From Streptomyces sp. CG 926 (GTDB taxonomy: Bacteria; Actinomycetota; Actinomycetes; Streptomycetales; Streptomycetaceae): 64,000 bases of DNA. The notes beneath the pieces were generated by a model, which was given only the letters and a program-made list of their open reading frames with translations, was not told where the DNA came from and made no database searches. Below are positions 16,375-27,975 of the stretch, one piece after another (position 1 is the first letter of the stretch; each line of letters opens with the position of its first letter). The translations under genes and the position numbers were made by a program. The stretch spans positions 186,001 to 250,000 of the forward strand of contig NZ_QGGZ01000011.1 in assembly GCF_003148825.1 (NCBI RefSeq). The letters are read 5' to 3'.

Positions 16375-17124
16375 TCAGTACTTCGGCCCGATGTGGGCGT
16401 CCATCAACGCGACGCACGCCTTGCGCGCGACGGACACGTTGAACGGGTCGCTACCCCGGGCCAGGACGGTCCACCGGACGCCGACCTTGGTCAGCGTGTC
16501 CGTGCACAGCTTCCGGATGTCGTCGGACTTGTTGGTGAAGAAGTACCGCGGATACTCGTACCGCTTGCCGTTGCGGACGGTCCAGTTGGTGATCCGGCAC
16601 CCGTCGGAGTGGATCAGCCCCCGCAGGAACTCCCAGGGGTGGGCGTCGACGATCTCCTGCTGCCAGCCTTCGAGGACGATCCGCCGCTCATGCTTCTTGC
16701 CCGGCCCGTGCTGCGGGAACAAGCACGTCCAGTGGCGCCCGTAGCTGGTGACGGCTACACAGCCTTGCTTCTGCTGGGAGCTGACTCTGTCTCCTGGGCG
16801 TACAGCAGTGACGGCCGCTCGGCACAATTCGATAAGGCCTGGCCAGGCATCCGCACATGCGATCCGGAGGTAGTGACCACCGCGAGGGTGGGGGCTGATG
16901 CAGCCGTCGCCGAGGTAGAGGCCGAGAAGGTATGCGTACGAGGCGGTATCGGCGGGCCCAGCGCAAGGCGAGGCTTGGTTGAATAGGCGGGGTAACGGCT
17001 CCACCCGGGATCGCCAGGATCGGATCGCGGCGCGGGATATCCCGGTTGCCTTGCTGACGGAGTTCAAACTGTGCCCGTCGGCGAGCAGGTCCAGCGTGCG
17101 CATGCGTGTTTCCACGTCGTACAT
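16375..17124 (-). CDS. HTH plus LAGLIDADG-like protein next to tRNA-Leu
   Basis: The product (249 residues from ATG 17124) begins with a resolvase/Tc3-like helix-turn-helix (T-L-D-L-L-A-D-G-H-S-L-N-S-V-S-K-A-T-G-I-S-R-A-A-I-R-S-W). Two LAGLIDADG-like helices follow, YLLGLYLGDGCI and FLRGLIHSDGCR, each with the acidic residue expected of a nuclease active site. It therefore looks like a free-standing homing-endonuclease-type protein with a DNA-binding N-terminus, though such genes are often annotated as regulators. Codon use is more relaxed (ACA, AGT, ATA, TTG) than in neighbours, suggesting transfer. An open frame continues to GTG 17199, but that would run through the hairpin behind tRNA-Leu, so ATG 17124 is preferred. 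No integrase or intein host is nearby. Confidence 0.65.
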   Translation of the reverse strand: MYDVETRMRTLDLLADGHSLNSVSKATGISRAAIRSWRSRVEPLPRLFNQASPCAGPADTASYAYLLGLYLGDGCISPHPRGGHYLRIACADAWPGLIELCRAAVTAVRPGDRVSSQQKQGCVAVTSYGRHWTCLFPQHGPGKKHERRIVLEGWQQEIVDAHPWEFLRGLIHSDGCRITNWTVRNGKRYEYPRYFFTNKSDDIRKLCTDTLTKVGVRWTVLARGSDPFNVSVARKACVALMDAHIGPKY

Positions 17125-17190
17125 GCAGTCGATGCTGTCGGGTGAAATGGTCGTACGCCCCGCATTTCGGCGGGCTTCCCCGAAACGAGT

Positions 17191-17219
17191 CATGGTCACG
17201 CGAAGATCGCGTGACCATG
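17191..17219 (-). terminator. Hairpin downstream of tRNA-Leu
   Basis: CATGGTCACGCG and CGCGTGACCATG form a perfect 12-base-pair stem with a 5-base loop (AAGAT), starting 15 bases after the tRNA 3' end on the minus strand. It probably ends tRNA transcription. Confidence 0.65.
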
Positions 17220-17233
17220 GAATCCAAGATATG

Positions 17234-17308
17234 TGCCCCAGGTGGGATTCGAACCCACACTGTCCGCTGTTTGAGAGCGGCCTCTCTGACCAGTTGGAGT
17301 ACTGGGGC
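17234..17308 (-). tRNA. tRNA-Leu (anticodon CAA), short variable loop
   Basis: On the minus strand the 75-base sequence folds as a cloverleaf. The acceptor stem is GCCCCAG/CTGGGGC with discriminator A. The D arm is short (CTC/GAG, loop with GG). The anticodon stem is CCGCT/AGCGG with loop CTCAAAC, giving anticodon CAA for codon TTG. The T arm is GTGGG-TTCGAAT-CCCAC. CCA is not encoded. The variable region is only 5 bases (ACAGT), whereas bacterial tRNA-Leu is normally class II with a long variable arm. The anticodon makes Leu the likely assignment, but the body is class I. Confidence 0.85.
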
Positions 17309-17407
17309 CTAAGAAACGAAGGCCCGGGTGAGCCCTGCGCGAGACCACCTTACCGTAGCTAGGTAGGCTCAGGGGAGCTTGTTATGCCCCGTAAAGAGGA
17401 GCCACCC

Positions 17408-18061
17408 GTGACCGCCGAGCACGAGTCGACGCCCACGCCCGACGCCGACCAGTCGCACGTTCCGCCGCTGACGACCCGGGTCGTCATCGCCGAGGACGAG
17501 GCGCTCATCCGTCTCGATCTCAAAGAGATGCTCGAAGAAGAGGGCTACTCCGTCGTCGGTGAGGCCGGCGACGGGCAGACGGCCGTCGAGCTCGCTCGCG
17601 AGCACCGCCCCGACCTGGTGATCCTCGACGTGAAAATGCCCGTCCTGGACGGGATCTCCGCGGCCGAGAAGATCGCGGAGGAGTCCATCGCGCCCGTCCT
17701 GATGCTCACCGCGTTCTCGCAGCGCGACCTCGTCGAGCGGGCTCGGGACGCCGGTGCGATGGCGTACCTGGTGAAGCCGTTCAGCAAGAGCGACGTGGTG
17801 CCGGCCATCGAGATGGCCGTCTCCCGCTTCGCGGAGCTGCGGGCGCTGGAGAAGGAGGTCGAGGACCTTTCCCAGCGGCTGGAGACGCGCAAGCTGGTGG
17901 ACCGGGCCAAGAGCATTCTGCAGACGCAGTACGGGCTGACGGAGCCGGCCGCCTTCCGGTGGATCCAGAAGTCGTCCATGGACCGTCGGATGTCCATGCA
18001 GCAGGTCGCCGAGGTCGTCATCGAGGACGCCGAGGCGAAGAAGAAGGAGAGCGGCAAGTAG
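17408..18061 (+). CDS. pdtaR: ANTAR-domain response regulator (PdtaR type)
   Basis: The 217-residue protein has an N-terminal receiver domain (RVVIAEDEALIRLDLKEML; phospho-acceptor Asp in LVILDVKMPVLDG; Thr in LMLTAFSQ; Lys in YLVKPFSKSD). The C-terminal ANTAR domain (about 140-205; L-V-D-R-A-K-S-I-L-Q, E-P-A-A-F-R-W-I-Q-K, S-M-D-R-R-M-S-M-Q-Q-V-A) binds paired hexaloop RNA hairpins. In actinobacteria PdtaR with the kinase PdtaS controls transcript antitermination. No kinase gene is adjacent. GTG 17408 follows AAAGAGGAG by 6 bases; ATG 17384, which also has AGGGGAG upstream, would add eight residues. A 17-base-pair hairpin ends the gene. Confidence 0.92.
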   Translation: MTAEHESTPTPDADQSHVPPLTTRVVIAEDEALIRLDLKEMLEEEGYSVVGEAGDGQTAVELAREHRPDLVILDVKMPVLDGISAAEKIAEESIAPVLMLTAFSQRDLVERARDAGAMAYLVKPFSKSDVVPAIEMAVSRFAELRALEKEVEDLSQRLETRKLVDRAKSILQTQYGLTEPAAFRWIQKSSMDRRMSMQQVAEVVIEDAEAKKKESGK

Positions 18062-18080
18062 CGGCCGCCCCCGGACATGC

Positions 18081-18118
18081 GTGAGGCCCGCCTCCCCCCG
18101 AGGGGAGGCGGGCCTCAC
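18081..18118. terminator. Strong bidirectional terminator between pdtaR and livF
   Basis: A perfect 17-base-pair stem (GTGAGGCCCGCCTCCCC and its complement) with a 4-base loop (CCGA) lies between convergent genes. Confidence 0.88.
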
Positions 18119-18130
18119 ACGTTCGTCGGA

Positions 18131-18843
18131 TCAGTCTTCGCCGAGGTAGGCCTTGCGGACGTCCTCGTTGTGGAGGAGGTCGCGGCCGGTGCCGGAGAGG
18201 ACGATCTTGCCGATCTCCATGACGTGCGCGGAGTCGGAGAGCGAGAGCGCCGCCTGGGCGTTCTGCTCGACGAGCAGGATGGTCATGCCCGTGCTCTTGA
18301 GTTCCTTGATGGTCGCCATGATCTTCTGCATCATCAGCGGGGACAGGCCCATGGAGGGCTCGTCCAGCATCAGGAGCTTGGGGCGGGACATGAGCGCGCG
18401 GCCCATGGCGAGCATCTGCTGCTCACCACCCGAGAGGGTGCCGGCGGCCTGCTTGCGACGCTCGCCCAGGATGGGGAACATCTCGTAGGCGCGCTGGACA
18501 TCCGCCTCGATGCCTTCCTTGTCGGTGCGCAGGAAGGCGCCGAGCTGGAGGTTCTCGGCGATCGTCAGCCGAGGGAAGATGTGGCGTCCCTCGGGGGAGT
18601 GGGCGAGGCCCAGGGAGACGATCTTGTGGGCGGGGACGGCCGCGAGGGGCTGTCCGTCGAAGGTTATGCTGCCGCTCTTGGGCTTGATGAGCCCGGAGAG
18701 GGTGCGCAGGGTGGTCGTCTTGCCGGCGCCGTTGGTGCCGACGAGGCAGACGATTTCGCCTTCGTTGACCTCGAAGGAGATTCCCTTGACGGCTTCGATC
18801 TTGCCGTAGGCGACTTTGAGGTCTTCGACCTTGAGCAGTGCGG

Positions 18844-18847
<4 letters not shown>
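18131..18847 (-). CDS. livF: Branched-chain amino acid ABC transporter ATP-binding protein LivF
   Basis: The 238-residue ATPase has Walker A GTNGAGKT (about 37-44), the Q/H-loop region HSPEGRHIFPRLT, signature LSGGEQQ, and Walker B LLMLDEPSMGLSP. The LivF-type ending HNEDVRKAYLGED is present. It pairs with LivG to drive import of branched-chain amino acids through LivH-LivM. The GTG start overlaps the livG stop (GTGA), and GGAGAG lies upstream. It is the last gene of the livKHMGF unit on the minus strand. Confidence 0.95.
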
Positions 18848-19931
<1,084 letters not shown>

Positions 19932-19935
<4 letters not shown>

Positions 19936-21677
19936 GCCCCCGCCTTGGCGGTGGCCAGGTCCGTGGGGGCCTGGTCAGCGGTGTCGTCGTGGAACTCGAG
20001 CTGCGCGCGCTTGTTGGCGATGAGGCCTTCGGGGCGGAAGCGCATGAGCAGGATGAGGGCGATACCGAATGCGAGGAGCTGGTAGTCCTGGAGGAAGGCC
20101 AGCTTCGCCGGGATCAGGAAGAGGAGTGCGGCGCCGAGGATGGGGCCGCGGATGGTGCCCATGCCGCCGAGGATGACGGCGGCGAGGAGGAACGCGGAGT
20201 TCGGCGGGACGGGCCCGGCGAAGACGTAGTTCTCGGGGACGACCGTGCTGTTGACGTGTGCCTGGACGGTGCCGGCGAGGCCGGCGAGGGTGGCGCCGAG
20301 GGCGAAGGCGATGAGCTTGACCTTGAAGCCGTTGATGCCCATGGCTTCGGCGGCGGTCTCGTCCTCGCGGATGGCGACCCAGGCGCGGCCGATGCGGCTG
20401 CTGCCGGCGCGGGCGAAGACCACGACGACGAGGGCCATCACGAGCAGCATCAGGAAGTAGTAGTTGGCGTAGGCGCCGAGGGTGATGCCGCCGACCACGT
20501 GGGATTCCCCGAAGTTCCACCCGAAGATTTCGAGGTGGGGGATGTTGGGGATGCCGTTGGGGCCGTTGGTGATGTCGGGGCCGGAGGTGCCGTCGAGGTT
20601 GCCCATGGCGATGCGGAAGATTTCTCCGAAGCCGAGGGTGACGATGGCGAGGTAGTCGCCGCGCAGGCGCAGGGTCGGGGCTCCGATGACCACGCCGAAG
20701 ATGAGCGAGGCGAGGGCGCCGACGATGACCGCTGCCCAGAAGGGGAGGTGGATGCCGAAGGCGGATGCGGTGCTTCCGGAGACCAGGGCCGCGGCGTAGG
20801 CGCCGACGCCGAGGAAGGCGACGTAGCCGAGGTCGAGGAGGCCGGCGAGGCCGACGACGACGTTGAGGCCGAGGGCGACGGTCGCGAAGATCAGGATGTT
20901 GACCGCGATGAGCGTGTAGGTGTCGCCGCTCTGCTGGATGAACGGGAAGGCGATGGCGGCGGCCGCGGTGCCGAGCAGGGTGACCTGGCGGTACTTGGCG
21001 GTGAGGCCGCCGAGGCGGGCGAAGAGGCCGGACTTGTTCAGCGCGAAGGCGGCGAGGCCGACGGTGATCAGGTAGGCGACGAAGAGCTGCGGTTCCTTGT
21101 CATCGGTGTCGATGCCGTAGGTGATGACGAAGAGACCGATGGCGAAGACGGCGGTGATGATGAGGATTTCGGCCCAGGAGGGCAGCTGCTTGGCGGGGGC
21201 CGCCTTGCGGGTGTCGTCGGCGAGCTTGTTCACGGCGAGGACCGGGATGAGCGAGCCGACGAGGGCGACGTAGGCGCCGGGTTCCAGGTTGACGACTCCG
21301 CCGAGGACGACGGTGATGGCGATGACCGTGAACCAGGTGGCGGCGAGGTTGCCGAGGGTGAGGAAGAAGAGCGCCTTGCGGGAGCCGCTGGGGGTGAGCC
21401 AGCCGAGGCCCTTGACGCCGAGAGCGGAGAGCGCGTGGGCGAGGGTGAGGGCGGCGCCGGCGAGGGTGACGTACTGGAGGCCCGCGGGGCTGCCGTAGTA
21501 GGTCAGGTCGCCGGGGAATTCGGCGGTCCAGGTCCACGCGAGGAAGGCGCTGACGATGGTGAGGAGGCTGCCGGCGATGACCGCGTAGAGGAGGGTGGTG
21601 GGCGCGGGGCCCTGCTTCACCGTGTCGGCGGTCTGCGGGGTCTGCGGGGTGGTGTTGGTGGTGGTCATGGTTCTCAC
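19932..21677 (-). CDS. livM: Branched-chain amino acid ABC transporter permease LivM, extended
   Basis: The 581-residue permease has the conserved LivM core in its C-terminal 320 residues: NVVVGLAGLLDLGYVAFLGVGAYAAA, APTLRLRGDYLAIVTLGFGEI and the EAA-like loop IGRAWVAIREDETAAEAMGINGFKVKLIAFALGA. The N-terminal part of about 250 residues adds several hydrophobic helices not found in minimal LivM proteins. It would form the membrane channel with LivH. The start overlaps the livH stop by 4 bases, and the stop overlaps livG, so the four genes are translationally coupled. Confidence 0.93.
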
Positions 21678-22606
21678 GCCCGATCCGCGACGCGCTCACC
21701 GAGCAGGCCTTGTGGCCGCACGAGGAGGACGACGATGAGGAGTACGAAGGCCCAGACGTTGGACCAGGCGCCACCGCCGAGCTGCGACATGCCGGGGATG
21801 TCTTCGATGTAGGCGATCGAGAGGGCTTCGGCGAGTCCGAGGACGACGCCGCCGACCATGGCTCCGTAGATGTTGCCGATGCCGCCGAGGACGGCCGCGG
21901 TGAAGGCCTTGAGGCCGAGGATGAAGCCCATCTCGAAGTTGATCTGGCCCTTGTCGAGGCCGTAGGCGACAGCGGCGACGGCGGCGAACGCGGCACCGAT
22001 GGCGAAGGCCATGACGATGATGCGGTCGGTGTTGATGCCCATCAGCTTCGCGGTGTCGGGGTCCTGCGCGGTGGCCTGCATGGCGCGGCCGCTGCGGCTC
22101 TTCTGGACGAAGATGCCGAGGGCGAGCATGCAGAGCGGGGCGAGGATGAGGACGAAGAGGTCCGCGCGCTGGATCGCCAGGCTGTCGGTGATCTTGAAGG
22201 CGGCTCCCTTGAACTCAGGGAAGCTGACGGCCTTCTTGGCGTCCGGGTAGAACTGCCAGACGAGCTGCTGGAGCGCGATCGAGAGGCCGATTGCGGTGAT
22301 GAGGGGTGCGAGCCGGGGGGCGCTGCGCAGTGGGCGGTAGGCGAAGCGTTCGGCTGCGCAGGCCACGGCGACGGAGGTGGCGGCACCTCCGACGATCATG
22401 ACGGGTATCGCGATCAGCAGGGAGGTGCCGGTCGGGAGGATGGCGTAGGCGCTGAGCGCGCCGAAGCCGCCGATCATGAAGATCTCGCCGTGGGCGAAGT
22501 TGATGAGCTGGACGATGCCGTAGACCATGGTGTACCCGATGGCGATGAGACCATAGAGAGCACCGAGGGCCAGGCCGTTGGCCAGCTGTTGCGGCAGTTC
22601 GTGCAC
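21674..22606 (-). CDS. livH: Branched-chain amino acid ABC transporter permease LivH
   Basis: The 310-residue membrane protein matches LivH: the start HELPQQLANGLALGALYGLIAIGYTMVYGIVQLINFAHGEIFMIG is diagnostic. The cytoplasmic EAA-like loop carries A-M-Q-A-T-A-Q-D-P-D-T-A-K-L-M-G-I-N, and the ending G-G-G-A-W-S-N-V-W-A-F-V-L-L-I-V-V-L-L-V-R-P-Q-G-L-L-G is typical. About eight transmembrane segments are present. GTG 22606 is chosen because GGAGG sits 7 bases upstream; the longer frame to 22654 has no such support. A hairpin (22641-22673) separates it from livK. Confidence 0.94.
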   Translation of the reverse strand: MHELPQQLANGLALGALYGLIAIGYTMVYGIVQLINFAHGEIFMIGGFGALSAYAILPTGTSLLIAIPVMIVGGAATSVAVACAAERFAYRPLRSAPRLAPLITAIGLSIALQQLVWQFYPDAKKAVSFPEFKGAAFKITDSLAIQRADLFVLILAPLCMLALGIFVQKSRSGRAMQATAQDPDTAKLMGINTDRIIVMAFAIGAAFAAVAAVAYGLDKGQINFEMGFILGLKAFTAAVLGGIGNIYGAMVGGVVLGLAEALSIAYIEDIPGMSQLGGGAWSNVWAFVLLIVVLLVRPQGLLGERVADRA

Positions 22607-22640
22607 CGCAGGGCCTCCGATGAGCGTGTCGGATAAGACT

Positions 22641-22673
22641 CCGCGCGAGGGCACTGTTTGCGCCCTCGCGCGG
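22641..22673 (-). terminator. Intercistronic hairpin between livK and livH
   Basis: CCGCGCGAGGGC and GCCCTCGCGCGG pair over 12 bases with a 9-base loop. It lies after the livK stop on the minus strand. It could act as a partial terminator or 3' stabiliser, letting the binding protein be made in excess of the membrane parts. Confidence 0.75.
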
Positions 22674-22714
22674 CGTTGGTTCAGGTGGTGCGGGTGGTGC
22701 TGGGGACTACGGGC

Positions 22715-23950
22715 TTACTGGTTGAAGGTGTCGCTCTTGACGTCGACCCACTTGCCGCCCTCGACCTTGTAGACGGTGAGCTGCTTGTTGGTGGTGTCGC
22801 CGTACTCGTCGAAGGCGACCTTGCCGGTCACGCCTTCGAAGGAGACCTTGCCGAGCGCCTCGACGACCTTGGCGCGGGCGTCGGTGGGCAGCTTGCCGCT
22901 GTTGGCGGCGACGGCGGCCTTGACGGCCTGGATGACGGCCCAGCCGGCGTCGTAGGAGTAGCCACCGTAGGCGGCGTACGGGTCCTTGTAACCCTCGGCC
23001 TTGTAGTCCTCGATGAACTTCTTGGCGGTGTCGAGCTTCTCGACGGGGTAGCCGATGGAGGTGGCGAGGTCGCCCTCGTTGGCCTCACCGGAGGCGCTGA
23101 TGAAGGCCGGGTCCTGGATGCCGTCGCCGCCCATGAGGGGGACGTTGGCGCCGGTCTTCTTGATCTGGTCGGCGAGCAGGCCGCCCTCGGGGTACTGGCC
23201 GCCGAAGTAGACGGAGTCGGCGCCGGAGGTCTTGACCTTGTCGGCGGTGGAGGAGAAGTCGGTCTCCTTCACGGTGACGTGGTCGGTGCCGACGACCTCG
23301 CCGCCGAGCTTCTTGAACTCCTCGGCGAAGATCGCGGCGAGGCCGGCGCCGTAGGTCTGCTTGTCGTCGACGATGAAGACCTTCTTCTTGCCGGCGTCCT
23401 TGAAGAGGTACTGGGCGGCGAACTTGCCCTGGACCACGTCGGTGGCGGCGGTGCGGAAGTAGGTCTTGAAGCCGCGCTTGAACTCGCCCTTGCCCCAGTT
23501 GTCGCCCTGGCTGAGCGCGGGGTTGGTGTTGGCGGGGGAGACCTGCGCCAGGTTGGCGGAGGCGAAGACGCCCTGCATCTGCTGGGCGACGCCGGAGTTC
23601 AGCGGGCCGACGACGCCGAGGACGTCCTTGTTGCCGACGAGCTTGGTGGCGTTGGCCTGGCCGGAGGCGGGGACGGCCTGGTCGTCGAGGGCCTCGACCT
23701 TGAACTCGATGCCCGGGACCTCGTTGTTCTTGTTGGCCGTCTTGGCCGCGAGGTCGACGGAGTTCTTGATGCCCTGGCCGAGCGCGGAGAGCGAGCCCGT
23801 GAGCGGGGCGTCCACACCGATGACGACGGTGGTCTTCTTGCCGCCGCCGTTGTCCTTGGAGTCTCCGCCGTCGCGCGATCCGCAAGCGGTGAGGGTCAGT
23901 GCTCCCGTGGTGATCACGGTGGTGAGGACGAGCAAAGAACGGTGTCGCAC
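22715..23950 (-). CDS. livK: Branched-chain amino acid ABC transporter substrate-binding lipoprotein
   Basis: The 411-residue protein has a lipoprotein signal (R-H-R-S-L-L-V-L...L-T-L-T-A-C) with lipobox Cys at about residue 23, so it is anchored outside the membrane. The mature part is a type I periplasmic-binding fold typical of Leu/Ile/Val receptors: V-V-I-G-V-D-A-P-L-T-G-S-L-S-A-L-G-Q-G near 45, then V-V-G-P-L-N-S-G and P-L-M-G-G-D-G-I-Q-D-P. It delivers substrate to LivHM. GTG 23950 has an AAGGAAG-type RBS 6 bases upstream. It is the first gene of the liv unit. Confidence 0.93.
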   Translation of the reverse strand: MRHRSLLVLTTVITTGALTLTACGSRDGGDSKDNGGGKKTTVVIGVDAPLTGSLSALGQGIKNSVDLAAKTANKNNEVPGIEFKVEALDDQAVPASGQANATKLVGNKDVLGVVGPLNSGVAQQMQGVFASANLAQVSPANTNPALSQGDNWGKGEFKRGFKTYFRTAATDVVQGKFAAQYLFKDAGKKKVFIVDDKQTYGAGLAAIFAEEFKKLGGEVVGTDHVTVKETDFSSTADKVKTSGADSVYFGGQYPEGGLLADQIKKTGANVPLMGGDGIQDPAFISASGEANEGDLATSIGYPVEKLDTAKKFIEDYKAEGYKDPYAAYGGYSYDAGWAVIQAVKAAVAANSGKLPTDARAKVVEALGKVSFEGVTGKVAFDEYGDTTNKQLTVYKVEGGKWVDVKSDTFNQ

Positions 23951-24491
23951 GATTCTTCCTTTCCCTGGCGCGGCTCTCTCGTGAGAGGTGCCGTTAGGTC
24001 GCCGGGCCGCACTGGGAGGTCCACGGCCGTGCTGATTGCGCCCTGCGGCGCGGTGACTGGCCGTGACTCTAGGCCCGAGGTGGCGAGCACGGGGAGCAGG
24101 GAAAGGAGGATGTGACGCTCTTGTTATGCCAAGGCCAAGAATGTGTAGCGGGAGTGTGGACAAAACGGACGTTTTCTTACTTTGGCGGGTGTCCGCATCC
24201 TGAGAAATACCTGTTCTCCTAAGGGGCTTGAGGCCCTCATGCACCTGTCTTAGATCATTTTCGGCCGAATGTGGCTGCGCGTGGCCAAAGGAATCCTCCG
24301 AGTGGTCTTTCTTAAGGGAAAAGGCGGATTCCGGCCCTCATGTGCATTACGCAGAGTGACGGTCAAGAGGTCACTTTCGCAATCGAATGGATCTTGTCCG
24401 AGCGGCGGCATGGCCCCCGACCTGCGGTTCGGTCGCACGGGGGTATCTGCCCGGAAGCCGGACACCGCATTCGGGAATGCGGTGACCTCGG
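23951..24491 (-). other. 541-base gap upstream of livK
   Basis: The region should hold the livK promoter, but I cannot fix convincing -35/-10 boxes. The DNA is less GC-rich than its surroundings around 24150-24400 and has a small hairpin (GAGAA/TTCTC, 24202-24218) and a terminator-like palindrome at its far end. An 81-codon minus-strand open frame (24250-24495) lacks an RBS and family features and is not called. Confidence 0.5.
24463..24484 (-). terminator. Palindrome after lipoprotein gene
   Basis: CACCGCATT and AATGCGGTG pair over 9 bases around a 4-base loop (CGGG), 8 bases beyond the lipoprotein stop on the minus strand. Likely terminator. Confidence 0.6.
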
Positions 24492-24896
24492 TCACGTCGG
24501 GGGACGCCAGTTCTCCGAACTCGTCGTCGCGCCGCCCTCGTCGGCGCAGCGCTGCGCCACGAACCGGTCGATCAGCTCAAGTGCCTTGTCCCGTCCGGTA
24601 GTTCGTTCCTCGGCGCGACCTGCGGCGACGGCGTCCTCGTGAATCGCGTACTGGGCGTTGGACAGGCCCTTCTGCTCCCAGTCGAGACCCGACCACGTGG
24701 TGCCCAGAAGGGTCTCTTTCGCCCAGTAGGACACGAGGCTCGTGCACACCTGTACGGGCGAGGGCGGGGCGGGCGTGGCGGGGCCGGCGGAGGGGCTCGC
24801 GGAGCCCGCCGCGGGGGGTGGCGCGGAGGATGAGCATCCGGTCAGGGCGAGCGCCGCGAGAAGGGTGTGGGCGGCGTACCGGGCCGTTCGTGGCAT
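24492..24896 (-). CDS. Putative lipoprotein of unknown function
   Basis: The 134-residue product starts with a lipoprotein signal (PRTARYAAHTLLAALALTGC), with Cys at about residue 21. A Ser/Pro/Ala linker follows, then a small domain of about 85 residues (V-Q-V-C-T-S-L-V-S-Y-W-A-K-E-T-L-L-G-T-T-W-S-G-L-D-W-E-Q-K-G-L-S-N-A-Q-Y) ending in D-R-F-V-A-Q-R-C. Two further cysteines could form a disulfide. I do not recognise a family. ATG 24896 has GGGGA just upstream; ATG 24905 would add three residues. Confidence 0.7.
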   Translation of the reverse strand: MPRTARYAAHTLLAALALTGCSSSAPPPAAGSASPSAGPATPAPPSPVQVCTSLVSYWAKETLLGTTWSGLDWEQKGLSNAQYAIHEDAVAAGRAEERTTGRDKALELIDRFVAQRCADEGGATTSSENWRPPT

Positions 24897-25142
24897 GGTC
24901 CCCATGAGGGGGACGGTAGGCGGTGACCATCGGTCACACAACAGATGTCGCCTCGAAGCGTGCGGACTGGCGGATTCCGGGCGGTTGGCAGGCGTGGTTG
25001 GCGGGCGTGGTTGGCGGGCACGGCGCCGTCCGGGAGCGCGCGCAGGCCCGGATCCGCCGCCGTGCGGGCGGGGTCCGGGCCTGTCGGGTGGTGCGGTGGT
25101 GCGGCCGGGCGGTGGTGCGGCCACGCGGTCGGCGGCCTTCGG

Positions 25143-25619
25143 TCAGGCTCCCGCGGCGGCGGCCTGGTCGGCGTCGCGCAGCAGGCAGGTCAGGCGGGCG
25201 GTGCAGATCCGCTTGTCCTGCTCGTCGGTGATGACGATCTCGAAGGTGGTCGTCGAGCGGCCGCGGTGGACCGGGGTGGCGACGCCGGTGACGATGCCGG
25301 AGCGGGCGCCCCGGTGGTGGGTGCAGTTCAGGTCCACGCCGACGGCGATCTTGGTGATGCCACCGTGCATCATGGCGCCGACCGAGCCGAGGGTCTCGGC
25401 CAGCACGGCGGAGGCCCCGCCGTGCAGGAGCCCGTACGGCTGGGTGTTGCCCTCGACGGGCATGGTGCCGACGACACGGTCGGCCGAGGCCTCCAGGATG
25501 CGGATGTCCATCCGCTCGCCGAGGTGTCCCGCCGAGAACAGCGAGGGCAGGTCGATGCCCAGGGCCGCGTACTCGTCGAGGACCTCCTGCGGGAACTTCA
25601 CTGCGTGCTGCTCGCCCAT
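25143..25619 (-). CDS. PaaI-type hotdog-fold acyl-CoA thioesterase
   Basis: The 158-residue protein has the hotdog thioesterase layout: a central helix with NTQPYGLLHGGASAVLAETLGSVGA, in which LHGG is the usual active-site turn and Glu/Asp in the helix supports catalysis. Strands V-G-V-D-L-N-C-T-H-H-R-G-A-R-S-G and T-T-T-F-E-I-V-I-T-D follow. It would hydrolyse aryl- or acyl-CoA in the cytoplasm, as in the PaaI/4-hydroxybenzoyl-CoA thioesterase group. A palindromic element lies 15 bases before the start. The oxidoreductase gene lies 54 bases upstream on the same strand. Confidence 0.87.
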   Translation of the reverse strand: MGEQHAVKFPQEVLDEYAALGIDLPSLFSAGHLGERMDIRILEASADRVVGTMPVEGNTQPYGLLHGGASAVLAETLGSVGAMMHGGITKIAVGVDLNCTHHRGARSGIVTGVATPVHRGRSTTTFEIVITDEQDKRICTARLTCLLRDADQAAAAGA

Positions 25620-25634
25620 GGTCAGGCTCCGTTC

Positions 25635-25650
25635 GTCAACGATCGTTAAC
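25635..25650. promoter_or_regulatory. Palindromic operator candidate before thioesterase
   Basis: GTCAACGATCGTTAAC has a perfect core AACGATCGTT and lies 16-31 bases upstream of the thioesterase start on the minus strand. Size and symmetry fit a TetR-type operator. No regulator gene is adjacent. Confidence 0.5.
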
Positions 25651-25673
25651 CATCTTGTCCTGAGGTCGTTCTA

Positions 25674-27944
<2,271 letters not shown>

Positions 27945-27959
27945 CGCGCTCCCCTTCGA

Positions 27960-27975
27960 GCGTACGTACGTATGC
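27960..27975. promoter_or_regulatory. Near-palindrome upstream of molybdopterin oxidoreductase
   Basis: GCGTACGTACGTATGC, with a perfect core TACGTACGTA (27963-27972), lies just upstream of the RBS of the minus-strand gene. It may be an operator. Confidence 0.4.

Noticed and set aside
17234..17308. Integration site of a mobile element at tRNA-Leu
   Set aside because: No integrase, no repeated tRNA 3' end and no element boundary was seen nearby.
24250..24495. Minus-strand frame of 81 codons upstream of livK
   Set aside because: No RBS, no recognisable domain, and it runs through the terminator-like palindrome after the lipoprotein gene.
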